DNA of 64,000 nt from CAG-1138 sp964495385 (GCA_964495385.1 CAZBVO010000006.1:1-64000), one strand, 5' to 3'; positions 8,768-18,079 are shown, counted from the first letter of the stretch. Numbers and translations: made by a program. The notes: generated from the letters alone by a model not told the origin.

Positions 8768-9645
8768 CTGTCGTCACCAAAAGTTTTTAGGGCAGTGGCC
8801 AGCTTTTCGGCGTTAATTTGGCTAAGCTCCGAAAGCGGCAGACGCAGTTCTCCCGAACAAATTCCCCTAATTTCCGCCGCTTTTTTGACGGGAATGGGGT
8901 TGACTTCGGTAAACAGGCTTTCTACAACGGGCATAAACTCGAACAAAAGCTCTGCCGCCGACTTAAAATCGCCGTCCAAACATAACCGAGCAAGCCTTTT
9001 GACCGTTTTGGGGTAAACGTTGCTTGCCACCGACACTACGCCTTTTGCTCCGAGGGACATAATCGGTACGGTGAGGCCGTCGTCGCCCGAGTAAACGTCG
9101 GCGTTTTTATGGCAAAGGGCGGCGGTTTTTGCAATTTGCGAGACGTTTCCCGAGGCCTCCTTGATTGCGACGATATTTTTGATTTTTGACAATTCAAAAA
9201 AGGTTTCGGGGAGGATGTTCACGCCCGTTCTGGACGGCACGTTGTAGACGATAATCGGCAACGAAATTGCGTTCGCCACGGCCGAATAGTGCGAAATCAG
9301 CCCTTTTTGCGTGCATTTGTTGTAGTAAGGCGTAACCGACAAAACGGCGTCGGCGCCCATTTTTTCGTACCGTCGGCAACCGCGTATCGTTTCTGCGGTA
9401 TCCGGTCCGCCGCATCCTACAATAACCGGAATGCGCCCTTTTGCGACGTCAAGCACCGTTTGCACGACTTCTGTTTTTTCCGTCGGAGTCAGAATGGACG
9501 GTTCCCCGGTTGTTCCGAGAACCACAACCGCGTCTATCTCGGCGGCGATTTGATTTTCGACCAAAGCTCTTAATGCCGAATGGTCGGGACGGTTGTTTTT
9601 GAAAGGTGTTATGAGGGCTGTGGCGACTCCCGTAAAAATACTCAT
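8764..9645 (-). CDS. dapA: 4-hydroxy-tetrahydrodipicolinate synthase
   Basis: The enzyme condenses pyruvate with aspartate semialdehyde, the first committed step of diaminopimelate synthesis. It is a 293-residue TIM barrel with the conserved GTTGEP motif, YYNK, the tyrosine region VYNVPSRTG, and the Schiff-base lysine in VAIKEASG. Four-base overlaps with asd upstream and dapB downstream place it in the middle of a coupled operon that supplies peptidoglycan and lysine precursors. Confidence 0.97.
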   Translation of the reverse strand: MSIFTGVATALITPFKNNRPDHSALRALVENQIAAEIDAVVVLGTTGEPSILTPTEKTEVVQTVLDVAKGRIPVIVGCGGPDTAETIRGCRRYEKMGADAVLSVTPYYNKCTQKGLISHYSAVANAISLPIIVYNVPSRTGVNILPETFFELSKIKNIVAIKEASGNVSQIAKTAALCHKNADVYSGDDGLTVPIMSLGAKGVVSVASNVYPKTVKRLARLCLDGDFKSAAELLFEFMPVVESLFTEVNPIPVKKAAEIRGICSGELRLPLSELSQINAEKLATALKTFGDDR

Positions 9646-10658
9646 TGGCGATCCTCCCCGACAAGCCCTTTTTCAAGCAAAAGTTCGGCAATTTGCACGG
9701 CGTTGGTTGCCGCACCTTTTCGGATGTTGTCTGCCACGCACCAAAGATTTGCGCCGCTCGGGACGCTTTTATCCGTTCTGACTCGCCCCACGTAAACTTC
9801 GTCACGCCCGGCAACGTAGACGGGCATCGGATAAATTTGTTTTTCGACGTCGTCGTGAACGACAAGGCCTTTTTGAGTTTTTAAGGCGCCATAAATTTGA
9901 TCCAGTGAGGCCGCTTTTTCAAACTCGACGTTTATGCTTTCCGAATGTCCGTGATAGACCGGCACCCTCACCGCGGTTGCCGTTATCGGAAGGTCCGGTA
10001 GGTGAAGTATTTTTCGGGTTTCGTCAATCATTTTATGCTCTTCGCGAGTGTAGCCGTCGGGCATAAACTTGTCGATTTGCGGTAAACAGTTGCCAAATAT
10101 AGGAAAGTTAAATTTTGTCGGCGGCAAACCCTTTACGCCGTTTTGCAAGTCGTTGTAGCCGCCCACCCCTGCGCCGGATACGGCCTGATAGGTGCTGTAA
10201 ACAACCCTTTTTAAACCGAAAGCATCAGCCAGCGGCTTTAGAGCAACTACCGCCTGAATGGTACTGCAATTCGGGTTTGCTATTATTCCTTTGTGCGTAA
10301 AAACGTCGTTGGGGTTTACCTCCGGTACCACCAGCGGAACGTCGTCGTCCATACGCCACCTGCTGCTGTTGTCTATCACTATTGCGCCGCCATCCCGAAA
10401 AAGCGGAGCGTAAAGTTCGCTGACCGCTGCTCCTGCGCTAAAAAGGGCAATATCTACGGGGTTGTCTCGTACGGCTTCGGCGGTCAGAGGAATTACCTCG
10501 GTCGGTTTGCCGAAGGCGACCAATTTTTTGCCGCCGCTTTTTGCCGAAGCAAACAGCAAGCATTCGGATACGGGGAAGTTCCGTTCGCTCAAAACCTCCA
10601 AAAATTTCCGTCCCACCATTCCGGTTGCTCCTACGATTGCAAGTCTGATTTTTGCCAT
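9642..10658 (-). CDS. asd: Aspartate-semialdehyde dehydrogenase
   Basis: It reduces aspartyl phosphate to the semialdehyde, the branch point to lysine, threonine and methionine. The 338 residues have the N-terminal NADP motif GATGMVGR and the catalytic cysteine in NPNCSTIQ. It is the first gene of asd-dapA-dapB and starts after a GGAGG site. The threonine branch enzyme thrC is elsewhere in the window (32.9 kb). No aspartokinase gene is present here. No lysine or T-box leader is visible in the short upstream region. Confidence 0.97.
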   Translation of the reverse strand: MAKIRLAIVGATGMVGRKFLEVLSERNFPVSECLLFASAKSGGKKLVAFGKPTEVIPLTAEAVRDNPVDIALFSAGAAVSELYAPLFRDGGAIVIDNSSRWRMDDDVPLVVPEVNPNDVFTHKGIIANPNCSTIQAVVALKPLADAFGLKRVVYSTYQAVSGAGVGGYNDLQNGVKGLPPTKFNFPIFGNCLPQIDKFMPDGYTREEHKMIDETRKILHLPDLPITATAVRVPVYHGHSESINVEFEKAASLDQIYGALKTQKGLVVHDDVEKQIYPMPVYVAGRDEVYVGRVRTDKSVPSGANLWCVADNIRKGAATNAVQIAELLLEKGLVGEDRQ

Positions 10659-10699
10659 ATCGACCTCCGAATTTTTGCCTTTGCGTCAACACTTGGCCG

Positions 10700-10717
10700 A
10701 CAATTTATTTAAATTGT
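10700..10717. promoter_or_regulatory. Palindrome upstream of asd
   Basis: ACAATTT ATTT AAATTGT lies 42-59 bases upstream of the asd start in the divergent region. It could be an operator for asd-dapAB; no convincing minus-strand promoter could be picked out next to it. Confidence 0.3.
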
Positions 10718-10737
10718 TCGGCGGTTCGGTTTTTTGG

Positions 10738-10766
10738 TTGCGCTTTGGCGGATTTTACTCTATAAT
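10738..10766 (+). promoter_or_regulatory. Promoter of the membrane protein-hslO operon
   Basis: TTGCGC (10738-10743), 17 bases, TATAAT (10761-10766), followed by an AAGGAG site and the ATG at 10828. Confidence 0.6.
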
Positions 10767-10827
10767 ATATGCTGAATAATTGCGTTGCGTTTCACAATAG
10801 CAAAAACATACAGTCAAGGAGAATTCT

Positions 10828-11808
10828 ATGTCACAAAATACGGGCGACATCAAGCCTATATTCAAAAAGCTTACGCTTGCTCCCGAAGAAAGGGAGGAGG
10901 ACAAAAAACCCGCTTATCCCGGCGGAAGAATGAAACAGATAACCGACACCATGAAGGCCGAACAATCGGGACTTTTGAAAGTCAATTTGTGGTTGATCCT
11001 TTATTTGTTGCCGCTTATTGCGCTGATTATTTACGTTATCCCTATTGCCGTCGACAAAGTTTCGTCGAGCTATAATTTTATGGGCAATTTGGGCGTAGGG
11101 TATCCGGGCACTTCCGACAGCATAATAGTTGCCAAAACCGATATGTACGACACCGTGGCACAATATTTGTTGCTGCTTATTCCGTGTGGCGTCGTTTTGT
11201 CGGTAGGTCTTGCGGGCTGTTTTAACTGTGCAAAAAAATATTTGTGGGGCGAAACCGTGCTTCCGACAAAAGATTTTTACAGAGGCGTAAAAAAATATTT
11301 TTGGAAGTTTCTTGTTTTCACGGTTTTGTCGATGGCTCTCGTTGCGGGCGTCGGAGAACTTACCGTATGGCTTATGAAGTGCCGTTTGACGGGGCATAAT
11401 CAGGCAATAGCCTGGGTGCTGACGATTTTGGGATATATCGTCGGCGTGCTTTTGCTTTCGGTAAACGTGTTTGCAATGCCTATTTCGGTCACTTACAAAA
11501 TTCCGCTTAAAGACGTGGTGAAAAACGCCGCCATCTTGAACAGCAGGCTTATTTTAGTGAGCGTTGCAATAGTGCTTATGTGCTGCATTCCTGTAATCAT
11601 AATGTTGGCAGGAAGCCAAATTTTTATGTTCCTTATGTACATTTTGATGGTACTGTTCGGGTTCAGTTTCATTATTTTGTCGATGACGTCGCTTGCACAG
11701 TTGGCGTTTGAAAACATCACCACTCCGCTTTACGAGGAAACTTTGGCCGAAGTCAAAAAAGAAACCAGAAAAGAAAATCGCAAAAAACAAAAGAAGGGTA
11801 AAAAATAA
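10828..11808 (+). CDS. Polytopic membrane protein, YesL/DUF624-like shape
   Basis: The 326 residues comprise a soluble, charged N-terminus of about 50 residues, five or six hydrophobic segments (about 52-75, 110-135, 160-185, 200-225, 245-290), and a very basic C-terminal tail (KKETRKENRKKQKKGKK). The loop pattern with F-(Y)-R-G-V-K-K-Y-F-W-K-F between membrane segments recalls YesL/DUF624 proteins, but I do not recognise a diagnostic motif and the function is unknown. It is the first gene of an operon; its stop codon overlaps the next start by one base. Confidence 0.7.
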   Translation: MSQNTGDIKPIFKKLTLAPEEREEDKKPAYPGGRMKQITDTMKAEQSGLLKVNLWLILYLLPLIALIIYVIPIAVDKVSSSYNFMGNLGVGYPGTSDSIIVAKTDMYDTVAQYLLLLIPCGVVLSVGLAGCFNCAKKYLWGETVLPTKDFYRGVKKYFWKFLVFTVLSMALVAGVGELTVWLMKCRLTGHNQAIAWVLTILGYIVGVLLLSVNVFAMPISVTYKIPLKDVVKNAAILNSRLILVSVAIVLMCCIPVIIMLAGSQIFMFLMYILMVLFGFSFIILSMTSLAQLAFENITTPLYEETLAEVKKETRKENRKKQKKGKK

Positions 11809-12527
11809 TGGGCTACGATTTGCTCAGCTCCTACTACGACGAACTTGTCAGGTTCGACTACGACGGCTATTTCGACTTTGTAAAAACCTACTTTCCGCAA
11901 AAGGGTGCGGCGTTGGACCTTTGCTCCGGTACGGGCACTTTTGCTTTGAAATTGGCGGAGAACGGCTTTAACGTGACGTGCGTGGACGCATCTTCGCAAA
12001 TGCTTGCCGAAGCGGCAAAAAAAGCCCGTTCCGCAAGGCGCAAATTGCTGTTTTTGCAGGCCGACGTGAACGAACTTAAAACATACGGAAAATACAACCT
12101 CGTAACTTCTACCTGCGACGGGCTGAACTATGTGAAAAACCAAGCGTCTTTGAAGGGTTTGTTTGAAAAAATCTACGACGCTCTTTTGCTGGGCGGCGTG
12201 TTTGTTTTCGACGTCAGCACCCGACACAAGGCTCAAAACGTGCTTTCGGGGCAAACGTTTTTTGAAGATACCCCGACTTACACGCTGTTTTGGTCGGCTC
12301 GGGACGAAGGAGAGGGCAAAATAGGCACGGACGTTTCCGTTTTTACAAAATCGGGAGACGTGTATTTGAGGTCGGACGGTTTTTTTGTTCAGCATTTTTA
12401 TCCCAACGAGTTGTTTGTCGGCCTGCTTAAAGAGATAGGTTTCGACGTGTCTGTTTTCGACGGTGAAAAATTTGCCGAAATTACCGAGCAAAGCAATCGC
12501 ATGCTCGTTGTCGCAAGGAAGGTTTGA
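11808..12527 (+). CDS. Class I SAM-dependent methyltransferase
   Basis: In this 239-residue protein the SAM-binding motif I is LDLCSGTGTFALKL (about residues 35-48) and the acidic ribose contact is CVDAS. The substrate domain is of the small, unspecialised type seen in many uncharacterised methyltransferases, so the methyl acceptor cannot be named. It is translationally coupled to the membrane protein upstream (one-base overlap) and separated by one base from hslO downstream. Confidence 0.85.
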   Translation: MGYDLLSSYYDELVRFDYDGYFDFVKTYFPQKGAALDLCSGTGTFALKLAENGFNVTCVDASSQMLAEAAKKARSARRKLLFLQADVNELKTYGKYNLVTSTCDGLNYVKNQASLKGLFEKIYDALLLGGVFVFDVSTRHKAQNVLSGQTFFEDTPTYTLFWSARDEGEGKIGTDVSVFTKSGDVYLRSDGFFVQHFYPNELFVGLLKEIGFDVSVFDGEKFAEITEQSNRMLVVARKV

Positions 12528-12528
12528 T

Positions 12529-13395
12529 ATGGACGTTATTAAAAAATTTATGTTTGCCGACGACAGTGTTTTGGTCACGGTCATTTCGGCGAAAGATCTT
12601 GTAAACAAGGCGGTAAAAGCGCACGATTTGTCGGCAACGGCAACGGCCGCTTTGGGGCGTACGCTTATGGCCGGCGCCTTCATGAGCAACGCTTTTAAGG
12701 ATAAAGGACAAAGGCTTTCCGTTACCGTAAACGGCGGCGGCGGATTGGGCAAAATAGTGGTTGCAGGCGAGTATGGCGGCATCGTCAAGGGCTACGTCGA
12801 AAATCCGCACTTCGAACTTCCGACCCGAAACGGCAAGCTCGACGTGGGCGGCGCAGTGGGCAAGGACGGCTATATCACCGTTATAAAAGATTTGGGACTT
12901 AAGGAACCGTATACCGGCAAAACCGAACTTGTCAACGGCGAAATTGCCACCGATTTTGCCTACTATTTCACGGTTTCCGAACAACAGCCTTCGGCGGTTG
13001 CGCTGGGCGTTTTGGTCGACAAAACCGGATGTACCGCGGCAGGCGGCATATTCATTCAGCCGTTGCCGGGATGCAGCGACGCCGTTATAACCATGCTCGA
13101 GGACATTGCCTCAAACTTTACGCACGTCAGCGAACTGTTTTTAAACTTTACGCCGGACGAGATCATCGAAAACTATTTCGGTCAGTTCGATTTGCATTTC
13201 TTGCCGGACGGCAAACCGAAGTGGCAATGCAGGTGCTCGAGAAAGCGCTTAGAAAAAGTGGTTTTAAGCCTCGGACGGGCCGAAGCAGAGGACATTGTTC
13301 GCACCGAAGGCAAAATCGAAATAGGTTGCAACTTCTGCAACAAAAAGTATGTATTTACAAAAGAGGACGTTGAAGCGCTGTTTTGTGGCAAATAA
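12529..13395 (+). CDS. hslO: Redox-switched chaperone Hsp33
   Basis: The 288-residue holdase is activated by oxidation. The C-terminal redox switch is complete: C234-x-C236 (CRC) and C267-x-x-C270 (CNFC), the four zinc ligands that form disulfides under oxidative stress. The N-terminal domain shows the family pattern GRTLMAGAFMS. The start was set at the ATG at 12529, one base after the methyltransferase stop and seven bases after AAGGAAGG, not at the upstream in-frame start inside the methyltransferase gene. In a strict anaerobe it would serve during oxygen or hypochlorite exposure. Confidence 0.95.
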   Translation: MDVIKKFMFADDSVLVTVISAKDLVNKAVKAHDLSATATAALGRTLMAGAFMSNAFKDKGQRLSVTVNGGGGLGKIVVAGEYGGIVKGYVENPHFELPTRNGKLDVGGAVGKDGYITVIKDLGLKEPYTGKTELVNGEIATDFAYYFTVSEQQPSAVALGVLVDKTGCTAAGGIFIQPLPGCSDAVITMLEDIASNFTHVSELFLNFTPDEIIENYFGQFDLHFLPDGKPKWQCRCSRKRLEKVVLSLGRAEAEDIVRTEGKIEIGCNFCNKKYVFTKEDVEALFCGK

Positions 13396-13415
13396 ACGTC
13401 TTTTGAGGTCAAGAT

Positions 13416-15158
13416 TTGAAGAACAACGTTTTACAATTCGACGTGGGCTATGCAAGGCTTCTTGAATTTTCGCACGCAGCCCGACAAAACGGAGACGTGC
13501 AAAAGCAAATTGTGTATTTGCACAAAATTCTCGAGCGTTCGCCTGCGGATTATCAGGCAAATTTGGAGCTTGCCTCGGCGTATATGTCGATCGGGCAGTT
13601 CGGTTTTGCCAAGCAACGTTTGTTCGATATATTGGCATCAGGCAAACGTGGAGAGTCCAAAATCGACCTTCCGATTGCGGGGTTAGGCGACGTTACGGCC
13701 GAAATTTTTTCAAACGACGACGTTTATATGGGGCTGGTTTCCTGCCTGACAGGCGATGACGATGCCGCCGCAGAGTTTTACCTTTCAAAGATAAGCGGCA
13801 TAACTTCGACGGACGATACGCCTAATTCCACAACGTACGTTTTGGAAAAGTATCAAACAATGTTCCGATTCGAGGATGACGTCGAGGGGCTTATGTTGGT
13901 TAAACCGAGAGGGGACGCGTACTATTTAAGGCTCATCGACGAGGCAAAACGCAAACTTCTGGCCGAAGATTACAACGCCGTCGTAGATATGCTTAAAGGC
14001 GTCAGATATCCTAAATTCGATCAGGATTTGCATGCGCTTCTGAACTTTGCTTACCTTGGACAGGGCAACGAAGCCAAGGCGGAAGAAATCATGCGGGACA
14101 TCGACAAAAACGGAGCACGGTTGCAGGATCTTGCAATGATGTACATGTTTTTTGTGGTGGAGCATAAAGACGACCGTGCCGATGAAATTTTGAATAAAAT
14201 CAAGGCGCACCCGATGCCTTCGGACGTCGACACCTTGTTGAAACTGGTCAAGATTTATGCGGTTTCGGCCGAACACGAAAAGCTTTTGGCATGCGAAAAC
14301 GCCATTTTAAAAAAGCAACCGCTTTCGCCCGAGGCCATGCTTTGGAAAAGTCTTGCTTTGTACAATCTCGGCAAAAAAGCCCAAGCAAAGCAGGTTTTGA
14401 AAAAAATCGTTTCGGTTTATCCCAACATGACCGTTGCCGAAAGTCATTTGCGCTATCTCGAAGCCGATCCGCCTATGGCGTTTTATACGCAGGGCGAACC
14501 GTTTACGGAGTATTTGAAGCACATATCTTTCGCAGATGTATTGCTGTCGACAAAATATGCCGAATGGGATGCGTTGACCGCCGCAAATGCGGATGAAATT
14601 ATATGGTGCATAAAGTATCTCGGCGCAGAAAGCGTGGAGCGTATTATCGAAAAATGCGGCACTTTTTACAATGCCGACGTCGAAAAACTTTTTGAAAAAC
14701 TGCTTACCGACGTTACCGTCGATTTGCAGGTCAAGCACAAAATAGTCGCCGAAGCGGTCAAGGCCGGCAAAACGAGGTTTAAGGCCGTTGCCGACAACGT
14801 TTACAAAAGTTTCAGGCTGACGGGTTACGTCCCGACGTGTTACAAAAAGCAGGTGGGATTGCCGAGAGTGTTTTTGGATGCGTTTTGCCTGGCGGTGGGC
14901 GACGAAGCATTGGTGAACGTGTTTCCGCAAAAATATGTTTCCGCAATCGAGCGAGTTGCCGCAAGGGCGCTTCGCAAAATTATGGCCGACGGGCCCGAAA
15001 GCGGATTTTACAACTTAAAAAGCGTGCCGACGCTGGTGTCGGTGTTCTGCTATTTTGCCGAACGGCACAACGACGATTTTGACCTCAACGAACTGCTGGA
15101 CAGCTTGTCGGTCAAACGTAAAACTTTTGAAAAATACATGACGCTGTTTGAGGAATAA
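13416..15158 (+). CDS. TPR-repeat protein, TTG start
   Basis: The 580 residues are mostly helical and start with TTG after a GAGG site. Tetratricopeptide-like units are clear in the N-terminal 100 residues (HKILERSPADYQANLELASAYMS) and again at about 300-350 (AILKKQPLSPEAMLWKSLALYNLGK). The remainder is degenerate solenoid. No enzyme motif or signal peptide is visible, so it is probably a cytoplasmic scaffold. It follows hslO by 20 bases and precedes another solenoid protein by two bases. Specific function unknown. Confidence 0.75.
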   Translation: MKNNVLQFDVGYARLLEFSHAARQNGDVQKQIVYLHKILERSPADYQANLELASAYMSIGQFGFAKQRLFDILASGKRGESKIDLPIAGLGDVTAEIFSNDDVYMGLVSCLTGDDDAAAEFYLSKISGITSTDDTPNSTTYVLEKYQTMFRFEDDVEGLMLVKPRGDAYYLRLIDEAKRKLLAEDYNAVVDMLKGVRYPKFDQDLHALLNFAYLGQGNEAKAEEIMRDIDKNGARLQDLAMMYMFFVVEHKDDRADEILNKIKAHPMPSDVDTLLKLVKIYAVSAEHEKLLACENAILKKQPLSPEAMLWKSLALYNLGKKAQAKQVLKKIVSVYPNMTVAESHLRYLEADPPMAFYTQGEPFTEYLKHISFADVLLSTKYAEWDALTAANADEIIWCIKYLGAESVERIIEKCGTFYNADVEKLFEKLLTDVTVDLQVKHKIVAEAVKAGKTRFKAVADNVYKSFRLTGYVPTCYKKQVGLPRVFLDAFCLAVGDEALVNVFPQKYVSAIERVAARALRKIMADGPESGFYNLKSVPTLVSVFCYFAERHNDDFDLNELLDSLSVKRKTFEKYMTLFEE

Positions 15159-15160
15159 AC

Positions 15161-16078
15161 ATGGTTAGTCTTGAAAAATTGTTCGGAAACTTTTTGTCGC
15201 TTGCGGTGAAGCGTTTTCCGGATAAATACAAAACCCCGACTTCGCTTGAAGAAGACATGCCCGCTCTTTACGAAAAGTGGAAGCAAACGCCGGCAAAATC
15301 GCTTGGCGGACTTTCTCCCGTGGAATATGTGAAGGAGCTGGACAAAAAAGGGATGCTGTTTGACTATTTGTCCGAGCTTTTGGATGCCGGAGAAGATCCC
15401 GGCGACATCGTGACGGATGCGGTTTTGAAAAATCCGGATGCGTTGTTCGAGTTGCCGTCGATGTGCCGAAGCGGCAATGCTGCCAAGGTTGCGTACGCGG
15501 CCGAGAACCTCACCAAAACCGAAGGGAAAGAGGCCGACGAGGTGTTTTTGGAAGCGGCTTCGAATGCCGACGCAGACAAGCAACTTCGCGGTTTTGCTTA
15601 CGAATATTTGTCGGTCGGCAAAGAACGTTTGATTGACGATTTGTTGGATGCGGCCAATGCCTCAGAGGGCGACGCAAAAGACTTTTTGATGGAAATACTT
15701 GCCAACTATCACGACGACGGCAGAATTTACTATCAGCTTGTAACGATGCTTTACCGTGCCGAAAACGTACCTTTATATGCCGATTTGCTTGCAAAGTACG
15801 ACGATCCGCGCGCAATTGACGTTCTGAAAAGTTTTGCCGAGGAAAATCCCGAAATAAACTATCAGGAGTTTTTGGAACTGCGCTATGCGGTGGAAAAGCT
15901 GGGCGGCGAATGGACTGCGGAAAAAGATTTTTCAAACGATCCGCTTTACAAATTCCAGCACGACGACTTAAAAACGGGGCGCGAAAACCCGTTGGACGAG
16001 TTGGAAGCGGCCGTTAGGGCTGAGACCGCTTATAAGCGTGACGACAACTTAGACGGTGACGGCGGCTACGTCAGCTGA
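15161..16078 (+). CDS. Helical solenoid protein, function unknown
   Basis: This acidic, all-helical 305-residue protein has HEAT-like spacing of leucines and alanines across residues 80-240 (for example LLDAANASEGDAKDFLMEIL). The N-terminal 40 residues (LFGNFLSLAVKRFPDKYKTP) look like a separate small domain, and the C-terminus is charged and probably disordered. It starts two bases after the TPR gene, so the two are almost certainly co-translated and may form one complex. I do not recognise the family. Confidence 0.65.
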   Translation: MVSLEKLFGNFLSLAVKRFPDKYKTPTSLEEDMPALYEKWKQTPAKSLGGLSPVEYVKELDKKGMLFDYLSELLDAGEDPGDIVTDAVLKNPDALFELPSMCRSGNAAKVAYAAENLTKTEGKEADEVFLEAASNADADKQLRGFAYEYLSVGKERLIDDLLDAANASEGDAKDFLMEILANYHDDGRIYYQLVTMLYRAENVPLYADLLAKYDDPRAIDVLKSFAEENPEINYQEFLELRYAVEKLGGEWTAEKDFSNDPLYKFQHDDLKTGRENPLDELEAAVRAETAYKRDDNLDGDGGYVS

Positions 16079-16090
16079 ACGCCACAAAAA

Positions 16091-16124
16091 TAAAATGACC
16101 TCCTGCGAGGCCATTTATTTTTTT
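16091..16124 (+). terminator. Terminator of the hslO-solenoid operon
   Basis: Imperfect stem ATGaCCTC/GAGGcCAT with loop CTGC, flanked by A-rich and T-rich arms ending in seven T. Confidence 0.7.
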
Positions 16125-16130
16125 AACGTG

Positions 16131-16160
16131 TTGACTTTTGCCTGCCCAGTGGTTTACAAT
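16131..16160 (+). promoter_or_regulatory. Transketolase promoter
   Basis: TTGACT (16131-16136), 18 bases, TACAAT (16155-16160), 27 bases upstream of the start codon. Confidence 0.7.
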
Positions 16161-16186
16161 TATATTATCAAAGTATGGAGGAAAAT

Positions 16187-17005
16187 ATGGATTACAGATC
16201 TGAATGCAATATGGTCCGCAGAGATATAGTTACCTGTATCGGGACCCTCGGCGTCGGACATATAGGCGGCTCGCTTTCCATAGTCGAGACACTTGTGGCG
16301 CTTTATTTTAAACATATGAACGTAGACCCTCAAAATCCTCACATGGAAGGCAGGGATCGTCTGGTTGTTTCCAAAGGACACGCAGGTCCTGCGGTTTATT
16401 CCATTTTGGCGGAAAAAGGCTATTTCGACAAAAAGCTTTTGCTCACCCTTAACAAGAGCGGCACTCTTTTGCCGAGCCACTGCGACATGAACAAAACGCC
16501 GGGCATCGATATGACTGCAGGCAGTTTGGGACAGGGCTTCAGCTGTGCGGTAGGCATGGCTGTCGGCGGCAAAATCAAAAACGACGGAGCCAAAATTTAC
16601 ACCATAATCGGCGACGGCGAAAGCCAAGAAGGCCAAATTTGGGAAGCAGCCATGTATGCTGGAAGCAAAAAGCTGTCAAATCTTATTGCTTTCACCGATT
16701 ACAATAAGATGCAAATCGACGGCACGGTGGCAGAAGTCAACGACATCGCTCCGCTTGACAAAAAGTGGGAAGCTTTCGGTTGGAAAGTCATCAACGTTGC
16801 CGACGGCAACGACTTCGACCAGGTTGACGCCGCAATCACCGAAGCAAAACTTCCGGGAGATAGGCCGGTTATGATTATTCTCAACACCGTTAAGGGCAAA
16901 GGCGTAAGCTTCATCGAAGCTGCCGGCGTGGGCAATCACAGCATGAGCATTTCCCATGAAGATATGGAAAAAGCATTGGAAGAGTTGGGAGGTAAGGCAT
17001 TATGA
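16187..17005 (+). CDS. Transketolase, N-terminal (thiamine-binding) subunit
   Basis: In split transketolases this 272-residue subunit binds thiamine diphosphate and Mg and interconverts pentose and triose/hexose phosphates with the next gene product. GHAGPAVYS and the thiamine motif beginning GDGESQEGQIWEA (about residue 145) are clear. The start was placed at 16187, not 16175, because the upstream ATG overlaps the GGAGG ribosome site of the inner one. It overlaps the C-terminal subunit gene by four bases. A relative acting on another ketose is possible; family-level assignment is secure. Confidence 0.93.
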   Translation: MDYRSECNMVRRDIVTCIGTLGVGHIGGSLSIVETLVALYFKHMNVDPQNPHMEGRDRLVVSKGHAGPAVYSILAEKGYFDKKLLLTLNKSGTLLPSHCDMNKTPGIDMTAGSLGQGFSCAVGMAVGGKIKNDGAKIYTIIGDGESQEGQIWEAAMYAGSKKLSNLIAFTDYNKMQIDGTVAEVNDIAPLDKKWEAFGWKVINVADGNDFDQVDAAITEAKLPGDRPVMIILNTVKGKGVSFIEAAGVGNHSMSISHEDMEKALEELGGKAL

Positions 17006-17928
17006 TGATGAGAGAAGTGGTTTGCAACAGTCTTATAGACATGATGAAAACGGATGACAGAATCGTCGTGATCGATGCCGACCTCGGCAAAGCGGACGGC
17101 ACCATGCCTATCCGTAAAGCTTTTCCGGACAGAGGTTTGGACGTAGGTATTGCCGAGCAAAACATGGCAAGCATGGCGGCAGGTCTGTCCGCATACGGGT
17201 TTAAACCGTACATCACCACGTTTACTCCGTTTGCTACTCGCAGAATTTGCGACCAGATCGCAATCAGTATGTCGTATGCAAAACAAAACGTCAAAATCGT
17301 AGGCACGGACCCGGGGATTTCGGCCGAGCTTAACGGCGGTACGCACATGAGCGTCGAGGATATCGGCGTTTTGAGAAGCATCCCGGACGTGATTATTTTC
17401 GAGCCGGTTGACGAAGTTCAGCTTAAAGCGGCAATGCCGGTCATCGACAATTACGAAGGCGTTGTTTACATCAGACTGTTCAGAAAGAATCAACCTATCG
17501 TGTTCGGCGACGACTACAAATTCGATTTGTTTAAGGCGGACGTCTTGAAGGACGGAACGGACGTAACGGTGTTCTGTTCGGGAATTATGGTTGCCGAAAC
17601 TTTGGAAGCGGCAAAACAGCTTGAGGCAGAGGGCATAAGCGTTAACGTCGTAAACGTACATACGATTAAGCCTTTGGACGAGGAAACCGTTCTTGCGGCA
17701 TTGAAAAAGACGGGCGCGGCCGTCGTTGCCGAAAACCACAACGTAAAGGGCGGACTGTTCTCGGCGGTTGCGGAAGTCGCGGCGCAGAATCATCCTACGC
17801 CTATCGTTCCCGTCGGTATCCCTGACCGTTTCGGCGAAGTCGGAAAAATGCCGTATCTTAAAGACGTGATGGGCATGAACGCTTCCGACATCGTTGCGGC
17901 AGCAAAGCGAGTGATAGCAAAAAAGTAA
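17002..17928 (+). CDS. Transketolase, C-terminal subunit
   Basis: This 308-residue pyrimidine-binding and C-terminal half complements the preceding gene. The DLGKADGT, GIAEQNM (catalytic glutamate) and GGTHMSVED segments match the central domain, and residues about 185-308 form the transketolase C domain with VVAENHNVKGG. It starts within the stop codon of the N-terminal subunit (ATGA overlap) after GGAGGT. Together the pair forms the non-oxidative pentose phosphate step, important in organisms without the oxidative branch; whether this one lacks that branch cannot be judged from the window. Confidence 0.93.
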   Translation: MMMREVVCNSLIDMMKTDDRIVVIDADLGKADGTMPIRKAFPDRGLDVGIAEQNMASMAAGLSAYGFKPYITTFTPFATRRICDQIAISMSYAKQNVKIVGTDPGISAELNGGTHMSVEDIGVLRSIPDVIIFEPVDEVQLKAAMPVIDNYEGVVYIRLFRKNQPIVFGDDYKFDLFKADVLKDGTDVTVFCSGIMVAETLEAAKQLEAEGISVNVVNVHTIKPLDEETVLAALKKTGAAVVAENHNVKGGLFSAVAEVAAQNHPTPIVPVGIPDRFGEVGKMPYLKDVMGMNASDIVAAAKRVIAKK

Positions 17929-17948
17929 TTTAAATCGTCAAACAAAAC

Positions 17949-17980
17949 AAGGAGTTCGACACCGTTCGAGCTCCTTTTTG
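17949..17980 (+). terminator. Transketolase terminator
   Basis: Eleven-pair stem AAGGAGTTCGA/TCGAGCTCCTT with one G-T pair and a six-base loop, ending in five T. Confidence 0.8.
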
Positions 17981-17983
17981 TTT

Positions 17984-18014
17984 ATTTTGACACAAAAGAT
18001 TGATATTTTGACAC
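17984..18014. promoter_or_regulatory. Paired ATTTTGACAC direct repeats upstream of serine dehydratase
   Basis: ATTTTGACAC occurs at 17984-17993 and 18005-18014, a 21-base period. The TGACAC core and the spacing match the pair upstream of gdhA. They lie 66-96 bases upstream of the -35 box, a typical activator position. Confidence 0.45.
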
Positions 18015-18079
18015 GACGAATAAATTGTCGCATTTTGTAAATAATTTTTAAATAACAGCTTAGCGTGCCGTGTTTGCGG

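Noticed and set aside
17987..18013. The two TTGACA hexamers as -35 boxes
   Set aside because: Neither has a -10 box 16-18 bases downstream, so they are better read as part of the regulator repeat than as promoters.
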